Position numbers and translations under genes: made by a program. This document shows positions 25,508 to 35,076 of a stretch of 64,000 nt of DNA, piece after piece. How positions within the stretch are numbered: position 1 is the stretch's first letter; each line of letters starts with the position of its first letter. The notes beneath the pieces are model-generated. The model was given only the letters and a program-made list of their open reading frames with translations, was not told the DNA's origin and ran no database searches. The DNA lies in NCBI RefSeq assembly GCF_013522705.1, contig NZ_JAAMRE010000010.1:62001-126000 (forward strand), in the 5' to 3' direction. This DNA is from Pseudomonas lurida. Its GTDB lineage: Bacteria > Pseudomonadota > Gammaproteobacteria > Pseudomonadales > Pseudomonadaceae.

Positions 25508-27517
25508 TCAAATTCTCGCGGACTCCCGGTTGCCGACAAAACTTGCCAGCGCACTTATCAGCGATCCGTCATCGCCATGTGTGATGAACGCAGCGCGGAA
25601 TGCTTGTGCAGTGGCGGGGTTGAACAACCCATCGCGTTTGAATCGCGCAAACGCCCGGGCAGCCAGTACACCGGACCATCGGTAGGAATAGATTCTGGCG
25701 CCATAGTCCCCGGCCAGTTGTTCGAAGCTGTTGACCGGCCGAGCATCTTCAGGCCATTGAAGGTGGCCTATTTCTGCGTTGACACGGGTGAACACCTGAT
25801 CAGGTGTTTGCCCGTCGCCATGGGCACGGTGCAGCTCCAGGTCGACCCACGCGGTCAGTAAAAGGCTGGCAGTTTCCCAGCTGGTCTGAGTCTGCACATA
25901 GCGAGTTACTCTGCTGGCGAGCGCCTGCGGTAATGGCTGCCCGCTTTGAAAATGGCCTGATAACCAGGTTAGGAATGACGCTTCAAAGCAGAACTGCTCG
26001 AAAACCTGGCTGACGAACTCCGAGGTGTCGTGAGCCAGTTGACCGACACCTGAAATGGTCCGATACGGCGCGGCGGTCAATAGGTGCTGGCAACAGTGAC
26101 CGAATTCATGCAACAGCACCCTGAGTTGCAAATGATCGAGCAGGCAAGGCTGGGTGTCGGTGGGAGGCGACAACCCAATGCTCAATACTGCAATGGGATG
26201 GCGGGGACGCCCTTCGGTGCTGATTCGGCGGTTGCGCAAGCCCACGGTCGCCCCAGGCTCTGATTTTCCCTCACGGCGATAGGGGTCGACAAACAAGTAT
26301 CCGAGGGGCTGCGCATATTCCCTGACTTCAAATACGCGGACATCGGTATGCCATGTATCGGCGGTGCTTTGCTCCAGGAGCTCAACGCCCATGAGCATCT
26401 GCACCAGGGTGCGCAAATGCTGTAATACGTTCTCCCATGGAAAGTACTCGCGCAACGCCGACTGAGAGATACCCGCGATATCCTCGCGGATTTTCTGCGC
26501 GAAGTAATCATGGTCCCAGGGGCGCGTGCCTGTGATTCCGTGCTGCTGGGCATAGTGCTCAAGCTGCTCGGCATCGCGGGTAAAAGTACTTCGCGCTTGT
26601 TCAATTTGCTGGCGTAAAAATCTGACCACTTGCTCGGGTGTATCCGCCATCTGATCGGCCAGTGCTAACTGGGCAAAATTGGGATAGCCAAGCAGGCGGG
26701 CTTTTTCGTGGCGATCTTCAAGCAGCAGAGTCAGCACCGGCTCGTTGCCGTCTCTGGAACCATCAGACGCGGTGCCTGAAGCGCGGCTGTAGTAGGCCGT
26801 CATCATTTCCTGACGCAACGCCCGATTGTCGGCGTAGGTCATGACCTCTTGATAAGTGTGATCGGAAAGGGTCAACAGCCAACCCGGAAGGCCGCTGGCT
26901 TGCGCCGCTGCCTGCATTGATATCAGGGCGGCAGGGGACAGGCCGCTCAACAGGGCGCTGTCTTCGATGTGCTTGCTCCAGGCCTTGTTTGAATCGTCCA
27001 CGCGCTCCAGGAACTCGTGCTGCCATTGACTGATCTGGTCATTCAAGTCGCGCAGTTTTACTTGCTGGTCGAGGGCGAGATCAAGACCGGCGAAGTGGAA
27101 GTGACGCAAAGCTTTACGGAGGGCACATTGACGTTGCTGGTTGAAAAGAGCCGCAATCGGGCTGTCGGCGAGCTGACGATAAAGCCGATACAGCGCGGCG
27201 TTCCGTGCCCGGTCATGTTTGTACTGCTCTGCCAGGGCATGACAGCGAAAGATAGCCTCGTGCCAAGCCGGAGCCCGGTGCGTGGAGCCGAGCAGTTGAA
27301 TGATGCCGAGGGTTTCTTCCAGGCGCGCTTCCAGCTCATCCACGGCCAGTACGAGGTCGTCCCAGGTCGGGAAGGGGGCTTGGCTGTTGATGATCGCTGC
27401 CGTGGCGAGGTGGTTCTCGGCGATGATCGCCTGCACGGCGGGCACCAAGTGCTCTACCTGTATGGCTTGGAAGGGCGGTAGCTCATAAGGTAGCAACAGC
27501 GGATTGGTTTTGAGCAT
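25508..27517 (-). CDS. M3 family zinc oligopeptidase (OpdA/PrlC-like)
   Basis: A 669-residue cytoplasmic metallopeptidase of the thimet-oligopeptidase family. The zinc motif HEFGH is at residues 470-474, and the third ligand Glu is expected at about 500 in DTSEFVSQ. The conserved YFAQKIRE-like and GYLFVDPY blocks upstream are present. The N-terminal start (MLKTNPLLLPYELPPF) is like OpdA, which starts with NPLL. It lacks a signal peptide. Pseudomonads normally carry prlC next to other genes, so this looks like a second, more diverged M3 copy (HEFGH is followed by CCQHLL, not GLHHLL). It lies 118 bases from the secreted protease on the same strand; the two may jointly use peptides. Confidence 0.85.
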   Translation of the reverse strand: MLKTNPLLLPYELPPFQAIQVEHLVPAVQAIIAENHLATAAIINSQAPFPTWDDLVLAVDELEARLEETLGIIQLLGSTHRAPAWHEAIFRCHALAEQYKHDRARNAALYRLYRQLADSPIAALFNQQRQCALRKALRHFHFAGLDLALDQQVKLRDLNDQISQWQHEFLERVDDSNKAWSKHIEDSALLSGLSPAALISMQAAAQASGLPGWLLTLSDHTYQEVMTYADNRALRQEMMTAYYSRASGTASDGSRDGNEPVLTLLLEDRHEKARLLGYPNFAQLALADQMADTPEQVVRFLRQQIEQARSTFTRDAEQLEHYAQQHGITGTRPWDHDYFAQKIREDIAGISQSALREYFPWENVLQHLRTLVQMLMGVELLEQSTADTWHTDVRVFEVREYAQPLGYLFVDPYRREGKSEPGATVGLRNRRISTEGRPRHPIAVLSIGLSPPTDTQPCLLDHLQLRVLLHEFGHCCQHLLTAAPYRTISGVGQLAHDTSEFVSQVFEQFCFEASFLTWLSGHFQSGQPLPQALASRVTRYVQTQTSWETASLLLTAWVDLELHRAHGDGQTPDQVFTRVNAEIGHLQWPEDARPVNSFEQLAGDYGARIYSYRWSGVLAARAFARFKRDGLFNPATAQAFRAAFITHGDDGSLISALASFVGNRESARI

Positions 27518-27609
27518 GGGTACTTCTTCCTTGGACGTGGCGGTCGAAACCGCCAGTCTAGAAAGATGAAGTGCGCGCGGACGATACGTATATAGCGGGT
27601 AGCGATCCC

Positions 27610-28929
27610 TTAGTCCGTCGTAATCCGCGAGTGCTTGCGGGTGTCCTTCATGGTCACATAGACCACCAGCGACACCGCGATACACGCGGTCACGTACCAG
27701 TAATATCCGGTTTCCATCCCGATGCTCTTGAACCACAACGCGATGTATTCAGCGGTACCGCCGAAGATCGACACGGTCAGCGCGTACGGCAGGCCGACGC
27801 CCAGGGCGCGGATTTCGGTGGGGAACAGTTCGGCTTTGACCACCGCATTGATCGAGGTGTAGCCGCTGACAATGATCAGCGCCGCCATGATCAGGAAGAA
27901 CGCGCCCCACCAGGTCTGGATGGTGTGCAAGGTGCTGAGGATCGGCACGGTGAACAGCGTGCCGAGGATGCCGAAGGCGATCAGGATCGGCCGGCGCCCG
28001 ACCTTGTCCGACAGCCCGCCGACGATAGGTTGCAGGCACATGAACAGAAACAGCGTCGCCGCCGAGATGGTCGTGGAGTCGGAAATGCTCATGCCGACGG
28101 TGTTCACCAGGTATTTCTGCATGTAGGTGGTGTAGGTGTAGAACGCCAGGGTGCCGCCCATGGTCAGGCCGACCACGGTCATCAGTTCCTTGGGGTGCCG
28201 CAGCAAGGTGCGCATGGCGCTTTCCTTGGCTTTTTCCTTCTTGGTGAACGACTCGGTTTCTTCCATGCCGCGACGCAGGTACAGCGCGACCACGGCACAC
28301 AGGGCGCCGATGGCGAACGGGATACGCCAGCCCCAGTCGTAGAGTTGCTCGGTGGTGAGCACTTGTTGCAGCACGATCAATACCGCCAGCGCGATGAGCT
28401 GGCCGGAGATCAGGGTCACGTACTGGAAGCTGGAGAAGAAACCCCGGCGTTCCTTGGTTGCCATTTCACTCAGGTAGGTGGCCGAGGTGCCGTATTCGCC
28501 ACCCACCGATAAGCCCTGCAGCAGGCGCGCAAATACCAGCAGGATCGGTGCACCGACACCAATGGTTTCGTAGCCGGGGCTGAGGGCGATGATCAGCGAG
28601 CCGAAGCACATCAGCAGTACCGAGGCCATCAGTGCGGCCTTGCGACCTTTGTAGTCTGCATACAAACCCATCAGCCAGCCGCCGATCGGGCGCATCAGGA
28701 AGCCCACGGCGAAGATCGCGGCGGTATTGAGTAATTGGGCGGTGGTGTCGCCTTTAGGGAAAAAGGCTTTGGCGAAGTACAGCGAGAAGGCGGCATAGAC
28801 ATACCAGTCATACCACTCGACCATGTTGCCCACCGAGCCGCTGAAGATCGATTTGATCCGGCTGGTGGTGGTGCGTTCTTTGGTCGGCACGGCTGCCGAC
28901 CCTGCAGGCAGGGTATTGGAGTTATCCAT
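27610..28929 (-). CDS. kgtP: alpha-ketoglutarate:H+ symporter (MFS)
   Basis: A 439-residue, 12-helix major facilitator protein of the metabolite:H+ symporter family. It is very like E. coli KgtP in FLMRPIGGWL (about residues 75-84), ARLLQGLSVGGEYGTSATY, FSSFQYVTLI, TTYMQKYLVNT, and ALGVGLPYA. It imports 2-oxoglutarate (perhaps related dicarboxylates) across the inner membrane. I use the Met at 28929 (GAAGG eight bases upstream); a Met five codons earlier is possible. A textbook sigma-54 promoter lies 63 bases upstream, with two matching palindromes behind it, next to a DctB/DctD-like pair. That explains its control: substrate sensing outside, then sigma-54 activation. Confidence 0.93.
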   Translation of the reverse strand: MDNSNTLPAGSAAVPTKERTTTSRIKSIFSGSVGNMVEWYDWYVYAAFSLYFAKAFFPKGDTTAQLLNTAAIFAVGFLMRPIGGWLMGLYADYKGRKAALMASVLLMCFGSLIIALSPGYETIGVGAPILLVFARLLQGLSVGGEYGTSATYLSEMATKERRGFFSSFQYVTLISGQLIALAVLIVLQQVLTTEQLYDWGWRIPFAIGALCAVVALYLRRGMEETESFTKKEKAKESAMRTLLRHPKELMTVVGLTMGGTLAFYTYTTYMQKYLVNTVGMSISDSTTISAATLFLFMCLQPIVGGLSDKVGRRPILIAFGILGTLFTVPILSTLHTIQTWWGAFFLIMAALIIVSGYTSINAVVKAELFPTEIRALGVGLPYALTVSIFGGTAEYIALWFKSIGMETGYYWYVTACIAVSLVVYVTMKDTRKHSRITTD

Positions 28930-28991
28930 CGAAGGAACCTTCATCTAGTTGTTTTTATGAAGCCGCGTGAGTGCAGCCTGGCTGGGGCTAT

Positions 28992-29007
28992 AGCAGGAGC
29001 TGTGCCA
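28992..29007 (-). promoter_or_regulatory. sigma-54 promoter of kgtP
   Basis: Read on the minus strand: TGGCACAGCTCCTGCT. GG of the -24 and GC of the -12 element are exactly spaced as in TGGCACG-N4-TTGCW; only two consensus positions differ. It is 63 bases before the kgtP start codon. Confidence 0.85.
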
Positions 29008-29051
29008 GGGGGATGAAGGCCCGGCCTAGAAGGGTCGCCGGTTTTTTTTGA

Positions 29052-29095
29052 GCGGATATTCGCCGATGCTTTTCAGGCGATAAGCGGAAATCCGC
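29052..29095. promoter_or_regulatory. two palindromic enhancer sites for the DctD-like activator
   Basis: GCGGATATTCGC (29052-29063) and GCGGAAATCCGC (29084-29095) are near-identical palindromes 32 bases apart (three helical turns). They lie 45-100 bases upstream of the -24 element of kgtP, the expected place and phasing for an enhancer-binding protein. Confidence 0.7.
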
Positions 29096-29113
29096 CTAAG
29101 CCGGATGCTGCGC

Positions 29114-30439
29114 TCAGAGGAACGCTTCACGGGTCAAGCCGTGGCGCTGCATCTTTTCGTTGAAGGTTCGCCGAGGCAGTTGCAGTTCGGCCAGAACCGC
29201 CTTGATATCGCCCTTGTGCCGCGTCAGCGCGGCTTTCAGGCACTGTGCTTCGAATGCTTCCTGCTGCGCCGCCAGGGATTGCCCGGCCTCGATACCTTCC
29301 GGCTCCGGTTCGCCCAACCCCAGTACCTGACGTTCGGCGACGTTGGCCAGCTCGCGAACATTGCCCGGCCAGTCATGGCTGAGCAGACGACCCAGCTGCG
29401 CACCGCCGAGTGGTTCGACCGTGCGGCCGAGGCGCTCGGCGGCGCTGTGCGCAAAGTGCTCGTAGAGCAGAGGAATATCTTCACGGCGTTCGCGCAGCGG
29501 AGGCAGGCGCAGTTGCGCAACGTTCAGGCGATACGCCAGATCTTCACGAAAGCGCCCGGCGCGGGCCTCTTCCAGCAGGTCGGGCTTGGTCGCGGCGATG
29601 ATGCGCAGATCCACGTGGATGCTCTGGTTGGAACCCAGGCGCTCAAGTTTCTGCTCCTGCAACACCCGCAGCAGCTTGACCTGCTGGGCCAGGGGCATGC
29701 TCTCGATTTCATCGAGGAACAGGGTGCCACCATGGGCATACTCCAGTTTGCCGACGCGCTTGCCCTGGGCCCCGGTAAAGGCTCCGCTTTCATGCCCGAA
29801 CAGTTCGGCCTCGAACAGTTGCTCGGGAATCGCCGCGCAGTTGAGCGCCACAAAGGGCTTTTTTGCCCTCGGCCCAAAATCATGCAGGCAACGGGCGACC
29901 AGTTCCTTGCCGCTGCCGGTTTCGCCGCGGATCAGCACATTGACCGGCAGGGCCGCCAGGTCCAGCACCTGGCGGCGCAGGTTCTGCAGCGCGCGCGACA
30001 TGCCCAGCAAGCTCGACTCCAACTGTGCCCGCTGGCCGGCCTGCTGATGCAGACGGCGGTTCTCCAGGATCAAGCTGCGTTTGTCCAGGGCGCGACGCAG
30101 GCTGTTGAGCAGGGCATCGGGGCTGAAGGGCTTTTCGAGGAAGTCGTAGGCACCGTCGCGCATCGCCTCGACAGCCATCGGCACATCACCGTGACCGGTG
30201 AGCAGGATCACCGGCAAGTCCGCATCGCGTCGTTGCACTTCGGCCAGCAACTCCAGACCACTGAGCCCTGGCATGCGCACATCGCTCAGGATCACCCCGG
30301 CGAAGTCCCTGGGCAGTTGCGCCAGGCATGCCTCGGCGCGGCTGAACAACTGCACGTCGAAGCCTGACAGGCTCAACCATTGCTCCACGGCCGTGCGAAT
30401 GCTGGCTTCGTCATCGACCACAATTACGGTGTTCAACAT
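29114..30439 (-). CDS. sigma-54-dependent response regulator (DctD/MifR-like)
   Basis: A 441-residue NtrC-family activator. The receiver domain (about 1-120) has Asp53 in ILSDVRMPG. The AAA+ domain (about 140-370) holds the Walker A GETGSGKE and the sigma-54 contact loop ESGAFTGA. A C-terminal Fis-type helix-turn-helix lies near RHKGDIKAVLAELQLPRRTF (broken by the loop). The start at 30439 overlaps the sensor stop by seven bases, and the receiver begins immediately. Together with the sensor it should activate kgtP through the two palindromes upstream. In P. aeruginosa, MifSR performs this job for alpha-ketoglutarate uptake, and DctBD for C4-dicarboxylates; which it equals cannot be settled here. 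Confidence 0.92.
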   Translation of the reverse strand: MLNTVIVVDDEASIRTAVEQWLSLSGFDVQLFSRAEACLAQLPRDFAGVILSDVRMPGLSGLELLAEVQRRDADLPVILLTGHGDVPMAVEAMRDGAYDFLEKPFSPDALLNSLRRALDKRSLILENRRLHQQAGQRAQLESSLLGMSRALQNLRRQVLDLAALPVNVLIRGETGSGKELVARCLHDFGPRAKKPFVALNCAAIPEQLFEAELFGHESGAFTGAQGKRVGKLEYAHGGTLFLDEIESMPLAQQVKLLRVLQEQKLERLGSNQSIHVDLRIIAATKPDLLEEARAGRFREDLAYRLNVAQLRLPPLRERREDIPLLYEHFAHSAAERLGRTVEPLGGAQLGRLLSHDWPGNVRELANVAERQVLGLGEPEPEGIEAGQSLAAQQEAFEAQCLKAALTRHKGDIKAVLAELQLPRRTFNEKMQRHGLTREAFL

Positions 30440-32199
30440 GGCTCGGCGGCCTCCAGTGCGATCGGCAGGGTGAGGGTGAACACCGCGCCATCGCCTCGGT
30501 TGCCGGCGCTCAGGCGCCCGCCGAGTTCGTGCACGATGGCGTAGGACACTGCCAGCCCCAGGCCCAGCCCGTCGCCCACCGGTTTGGTGGTGAAGAACGG
30601 GTCGAATACATTGTTCAGATGCTCTTCGGCAATACCGCCGCCGCTGTCGCTGACCGTCAGTTGCCACAGCTGCTGGTCGGCGTGCAGGCGGATTTCCAGA
30701 CGCTTGCGCGGCTTATCGGCCATGGCGTCGAGCGCGTTGCGCAGCAGGTTGATCAGCACTTGTTCCAAGCGAATCGCATCGCCGCGCACCCAGGCGGGCC
30801 GAGTCAGGTCCAGCACGGTGCCGATGCCTTCATCGCGCAGGCGCGCGTCGAGCAACTGCAGGGATTGATCGACCACGGTGGCCAGGTCCAGGCGTTCGCG
30901 CAGGCCGCTGGGGCTTTTGCGCGCGAAGGTCTTGAGATGGCCGGTCAGCGCGGCCATGCGCGTGAGCATATCGTCCAGCGGCGTGAGCGCCTTGTAGGCG
31001 TCATCCACGCGACCATGGTCGAGCAGCAGGCGCAGGGTGGCCAGTTGCATGCGCTGGGCCGTCAACGGCTGGTTGATTTCATGAGCGAGAGCCGCCGACA
31101 TCTGCCCCAGGGCCGCCAGCTTGGCGGACTGCACCAGGCCGTCCTGGGCGGTGCGCAGGGCCTGGGTACGCTCTTCCACCAGGCGCTCCAGCTCTTCGCG
31201 GCTGCGCTGGCGCAGGCGGGCCAGACGCCAACGCTGGGTCAGGAACAGCACCAGGAACACCAGCGCCAGCCACGACCCGGCGGCGGCCAGCCCGGCATTG
31301 CGTTGATCCTCGAACGCGAGCTGCGGTTTGCGTAACAGGTGCAGGGTCCAGCCTTCGGCCTTCAGCGGCAGGGATTCCCAGATGTAATCGGCGCTGCCAT
31401 CGGGGCCGCTTACGTGCATCAGGTGACTGTTTTCATCGAAGCGTTGCAGCGGCTGGCTTTCGAGCGGCTGCAGTTGCTTTTTGTCGTATTGGCGGGTGGC
31501 CTTGAGTTCGGCAAGGTCGCTGTCCGACAGCGGTCGCAGGTTGCGGTAGCGCCAGCCCGGCTGGTTGGCGATAAACACGATGCCGCGCGCGTCGCTGACC
31601 AGCAGCAGATCGTCGCCCTGGGCCCATTCGCGCTCAAGCTCGGGGAATTCCAGCTTGACCACCATGGCGCCAAGGAACTGCTCGTGTTCATCCAGCACCG
31701 CGCTGGAGAGGAAGTAGCCGGGAATCCCCGTCGTCACCCCCACCGCGTAGAAGCGTCCGGTGCCCTGGCTGCGGGTCTGGCTGAAATAAGGTCGGAACGC
31801 GTAGTTGTGACCCACATAACTGCTCGGCAGGTTCCAGTTACTGGCCGCCACGGCCAGGCCGGTGTGGTCCATCAGCTCCAGGGTGGATGACTGCGCGGCG
31901 TTGTTGATGCGTTCCAGCTTTCGGTTGAGCAGGTCCTGGGTGGCGGCGTCCAGCGGGCCCTTGAGTGCGTTGATCATTTCCGAGTCCAGCGCCAGTACGG
32001 CGGGCAGGGCGCGGTAGCGTTCGATCAGGGTATGCAGGGAGTTGGCATACAACGCCAGTTGCTGATTGGCGCGGGCGGCATCGTCCACCAGTGCCTGGCG
32101 CTCGGCATGCCGCGTGGCCAGGGCCGCGGCCAGCACCGCACCGGCGATGATCAGCAGGGAATAGAACGTCAGGCGCAGGGGGCGAGGGATCGCGATCAT
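30433..32199 (-). CDS. DctB/MifS-like sensor histidine kinase
   Basis: A 588-residue membrane kinase starting [13 protein letters not shown]. The first membrane helix is at about residues 9-27. A periplasmic double PAS/CACHE domain (about 30-265) shows [19 protein letters not shown], typical of DctB dicarboxylate sensors. The second helix (about 270-290) is followed by a coiled coil, then HisKA with [18 protein letters not shown] (phospho-His about 385) and HATPase_c with [10 protein letters not shown] and [11 protein letters not shown]. It shares seven bases with the regulator gene. The ligand is probably 2-oxoglutarate or another dicarboxylate because the transporter kgtP is adjacent. Upstream Met codons exist (to 32340) but precede no conserved sequence. 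Confidence 0.9.
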   Translation of the reverse strand: MIAIPRPLRLTFYSLLIIAGAVLAAALATRHAERQALVDDAARANQQLALYANSLHTLIERYRALPAVLALDSEMINALKGPLDAATQDLLNRKLERINNAAQSSTLELMDHTGLAVAASNWNLPSSYVGHNYAFRPYFSQTRSQGTGRFYAVGVTTGIPGYFLSSAVLDEHEQFLGAMVVKLEFPELEREWAQGDDLLLVSDARGIVFIANQPGWRYRNLRPLSDSDLAELKATRQYDKKQLQPLESQPLQRFDENSHLMHVSGPDGSADYIWESLPLKAEGWTLHLLRKPQLAFEDQRNAGLAAAGSWLALVFLVLFLTQRWRLARLRQRSREELERLVEERTQALRTAQDGLVQSAKLAALGQMSAALAHEINQPLTAQRMQLATLRLLLDHGRVDDAYKALTPLDDMLTRMAALTGHLKTFARKSPSGLRERLDLATVVDQSLQLLDARLRDEGIGTVLDLTRPAWVRGDAIRLEQVLINLLRNALDAMADKPRKRLEIRLHADQQLWQLTVSDSGGGIAEEHLNNVFDPFFTTKPVGDGLGLGLAVSYAIVHELGGRLSAGNRGDGAVFTLTLPIALEAAEPC

Positions 32200-32314
32200 A
32201 CGGTGATGAACAGGCACGGTAAGGGGAGTGCACCATAGCATGAGCGGTCGGGGTCTTGTGGTGCGTGCGGTGGTTGTAGATAAGCAGGCTCTCCACTGAG
32301 AAATGGGCGGGCAA

Positions 32315-32353
32315 TAAAAAAGCGACCGTGCTGATCGCATCGGTCGCTTTTTC
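32315..32353. terminator. bidirectional-type terminator after fumA
   Basis: AGCGACCG (32321-32328) pairs with CGGTCGCT (32341-32348) with A6 before and T5 after. On the minus strand it ends the fumarase transcript ahead of the sensor gene. Confidence 0.85.
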
Positions 32354-32370
32354 TGTCGCTGAGGCAGCGC

Positions 32371-33894
32371 TTATTGCACTTCTACCGCCAGGCTGTCACT
32401 GATCTTTTTCTGCCAGATGGCAGGGCCGGTGATATGCACGGATTCGCCCTGGCTGTCGACCGCCACGGTAACCGGCATGTCTTTGACGTCGAACTCATAG
32501 ATCGCTTCCATGCCCAGTTCGGCGAAGGCCACCACGCGGGATTTCTTGATGGCTTGGGCGACCAGGTACGCGGCGCCGCCGACGGCCATCAGGTACACGG
32601 CCTTGTGGTCTTTGATCGCGTCGATGGCGGTCGGGCCGCGTTCGGACTTACCGATCATGCCCAGCAGGCCGGTCTGCTCGAGGATCTGACGGGTGAATTT
32701 GTCCATCCGCGTCGCAGTGGTCGGACCGGCTGGGCCAACCACTTCTTCGCGCACCGGATCAACCGGGCCGACGTAGTAGATGAAGCGACCCTTGAGGTCC
32801 ACCGGCAGGGTTTCGCCCTTGTTCAGCATCTCGACCATGCGCTTATGCGCCGCATCGCGACCGGTGAGCATTTTGCCGTTGAGCAATACGGTCTCGCCCG
32901 GCTTCCAGCTCTGCACTTCTTCCGGGGTCAGGGTGTCGAGGTTGACGCGACGGGCCGATGGGCCGGCCTCCCAGACGATTTCCGGATAAGCGTCCAACGG
33001 TGGCGCTTCCAGCGACGCCGGGCCGGAACCATCGAGCACGAAGTGCGCGTGACGGGTGGCGGCGCAGTTGGGGATCATGCACACCGGCAGCGAGGCCGCG
33101 TGCGTCGGGTAATCCATGATCTTCACGTCGAGCACGGTAGTCAGGCCACCCAGGCCCTGAGCGCCGATGCCCAGTTGGTTGACCTTCTCGAACAGCTCCA
33201 GACGCATTTCTTCGATACGGTTCTGCGGGCCGCGCTTTTTCAGCTCGTGGATGTCGATGGATTCCATCAACACTTCCTTGGCCATCACCGCGGCTTTCTC
33301 GGCGGTGCCGCCGATGCCGATGCCGAGCATGCCCGGCGGGCACCAGCCGGCACCCATGGTCGGAACGGTCTTGAGCACCCAGTCAACGATCGAGTCGGAC
33401 GGGTTGAGCATGGCCATTTTCGACTTGTTCTCGGAGCCGCCGCCTTTGGCGGCCACATCCACTTCCACGGTGTTACCCGGGACGATGGAGTAGTGGATCA
33501 CGGCCGGGGTGTTGTCCTTGGTGTTTTTACGCGCACCGGCCGGGTCGGCCAGGATGGAGGCGCGCAGGACGTTTTCCGGCAGGTTGTAGGCGCGACGCAC
33601 GCCCTCGTTGATCATGTCGTCCAGGCCCATGGTGGCACCGTCCCAACGCACGTACATGCCCACGCGCACGAACACGGTGACGATACCGGTGTCCTGGCAG
33701 ATCGGGCGATGGCCGGTGGCGCACATGCGCGAGTTGATCAGGATCTGGGCGATGGAGTCACGGGCCGCCGGCGATTCTTCGCGCAGGTAGGCTTCGTGCA
33801 TGGCCTGGATGAAATCCACGGGATGGTAGTAGGAAATGAATTGCAGGGCGTCGGCAACGCTCTGAATCAGGTCGTCTTGCTTGATCACGGTCAT
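32371..33894 (-). CDS. fumA: fumarate hydratase, class I (Fe-S)
   Basis: A 507-residue, oxygen-sensitive [4Fe-4S] fumarase that hydrates fumarate to malate in the TCA cycle. Family cysteines are seen in PICQDTGIVTVF (Cys about 67), SLPVCMIPNCAATRH and, in the N-domain, GWCPPGMLGIGIGG. The C-terminal beta domain with GKMLTGRDAAHKRM is fused in the same chain as expected for class I. GGAG lies nine bases before the ATG. It is a single gene with its own terminator. In P. aeruginosa the equivalent gene is also close to the ferredoxin-reductase and enoyl-CoA hydratase genes. Confidence 0.95.
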   Translation of the reverse strand: MTVIKQDDLIQSVADALQFISYYHPVDFIQAMHEAYLREESPAARDSIAQILINSRMCATGHRPICQDTGIVTVFVRVGMYVRWDGATMGLDDMINEGVRRAYNLPENVLRASILADPAGARKNTKDNTPAVIHYSIVPGNTVEVDVAAKGGGSENKSKMAMLNPSDSIVDWVLKTVPTMGAGWCPPGMLGIGIGGTAEKAAVMAKEVLMESIDIHELKKRGPQNRIEEMRLELFEKVNQLGIGAQGLGGLTTVLDVKIMDYPTHAASLPVCMIPNCAATRHAHFVLDGSGPASLEAPPLDAYPEIVWEAGPSARRVNLDTLTPEEVQSWKPGETVLLNGKMLTGRDAAHKRMVEMLNKGETLPVDLKGRFIYYVGPVDPVREEVVGPAGPTTATRMDKFTRQILEQTGLLGMIGKSERGPTAIDAIKDHKAVYLMAVGGAAYLVAQAIKKSRVVAFAELGMEAIYEFDVKDMPVTVAVDSQGESVHITGPAIWQKKISDSLAVEVQ

Positions 33895-34113
33895 GAGTCG
33901 CGCTCCTCTATAAGACGGGAACATTCAATAAAGGTGGCTTCAGTGGGGTGTATCGGTCGGCTGAGGCCACCTTTCCAAGGCACGCCAAGTGGTGCAGGCG
34001 CGACGCTAAAAAGGCGCGGCAGTATAACCCGGCGCGGTGGCCGATACACCCGACTATGGTCAAACTGTGCCGGGCGTGATTCCCTGTCTGCGCCTTTTGA
34101 GTCGAGATGTTCC

Positions 34114-35046
34114 ATGCCTGAACTGCACGTCGGCGAACGCCACTGGTCGGTACCCACCGGCAGCAATTTGTTGGATGCCTTGAATCAGGCCGGTGTGACC
34201 GTGCCCTACAGCTGCAGGGCGGGCAGTTGCCATGCATGCCTGGTGCGTTGCCACGGCGAGGTTGACGATCAGCAGCCCGATGCCCTCAGCCCGGTGCAAC
34301 ACCAGGATGGCTGGCGCCTGGCTTGCCAGTGCCGGTTGCGCGGGGACGTGCGGGTCGAGACGTTCGATCCGCTGCGCGATGGCTCGCCTGCCCAGGTGGT
34401 GGGAGCCGATTGGCTGACGTCGGCGGTGCTGCGTTTGCGCCTGCAACCCCAGCGCACTCTGCGTTATCGCGCCGGGCAGCACCTGGTGCTGTGGGCCGGG
34501 GAGGTGGCACGTCCGTATTCCCTGGCGAGCCTGCCGCAGGAGGACGCGTTCCTGGAGTTTCATCTCGATTGCCGCCAGCCCGGTCAATTCAGCGATATCG
34601 CCCGGCGGTTGCAGGTCGGGGATCGCCTGTGCCTCGGCGAATTGCGCGGTGGCGCGTTGCACTATGATCCTGACTGGCAAACCCGACCGCTGTGGCTGCT
34701 GGCCTCGGGCACCGGTCTAGGCCCCTTATGGGGCGTGATGCGCGAGGCGCTGCGTCAGGATCACCACGGCGCCATACGCCTGATTCATCTGGCCCATGAC
34801 GCTGAAGGCCATTATCTGGCTGAACCGCTGGCGGTGCTGGCCGCCCATCACCCGCAGCTGACCGTGGAGCTGTGGACTGCGGCTGAGTTGACCCAGGCAT
34901 TGGCGCAACTGCGGCTTGTTTCCCGGCAAACCCTGGCCTTACTCTGCGGGCATCCGGCCAGTGTCGAGGCATTCTCCAAGCGTCTGTTCCTGGCCGGACT
35001 GCCGCGCAATCAACTGCTGGCGGATGTGTTTGTGCCCCATGGTTGA
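34114..35046 (+). CDS. 2Fe-2S ferredoxin-type flavin reductase
   Basis: A 310-residue electron-transfer protein with three parts. An N-terminal plant-type [2Fe-2S] domain (about residues 1-85) has cysteines in YSCRAGSCHACLVRC and a fourth in LACQC. An FAD-binding domain (about 95-190) contains RPYSLAS, and an NAD(P)-binding domain (about 200-305) contains LLASGTGLGPLWG. This is the order of phenol hydroxylase P5/CDP-6-deoxy-delta-3,4-glucoseen reductase-like proteins. The partner oxygenase is unknown. It is 30 bases upstream of an enoyl-CoA hydratase gene and probably co-transcribed. The ATG at 34114 starts just before the ferredoxin fold; the frame is open far upstream, but only antisense to fumA. 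Confidence 0.88.
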   Translation: MPELHVGERHWSVPTGSNLLDALNQAGVTVPYSCRAGSCHACLVRCHGEVDDQQPDALSPVQHQDGWRLACQCRLRGDVRVETFDPLRDGSPAQVVGADWLTSAVLRLRLQPQRTLRYRAGQHLVLWAGEVARPYSLASLPQEDAFLEFHLDCRQPGQFSDIARRLQVGDRLCLGELRGGALHYDPDWQTRPLWLLASGTGLGPLWGVMREALRQDHHGAIRLIHLAHDAEGHYLAEPLAVLAAHHPQLTVELWTAAELTQALAQLRLVSRQTLALLCGHPASVEAFSKRLFLAGLPRNQLLADVFVPHG

Positions 35047-35076
35047 GCGCTGAACACCACAGCCGCGAGAATCGCC

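Noticed and set aside
29018..29049. Stem CCGGC/GCCGG followed by T8 on the + strand, terminator-like.
   Set aside because: No + strand gene leads into it; it lies within the kgtP control region and the stem is only five bases with a long loop.
32374..34113. Open frame of about 580 codons on the + strand in front of the ferredoxin-type reductase.
   Set aside because: It is antisense to the well-supported fumarase and gives no known domain; the reductase starts at 34114. Such frames are common in GC-rich DNA.
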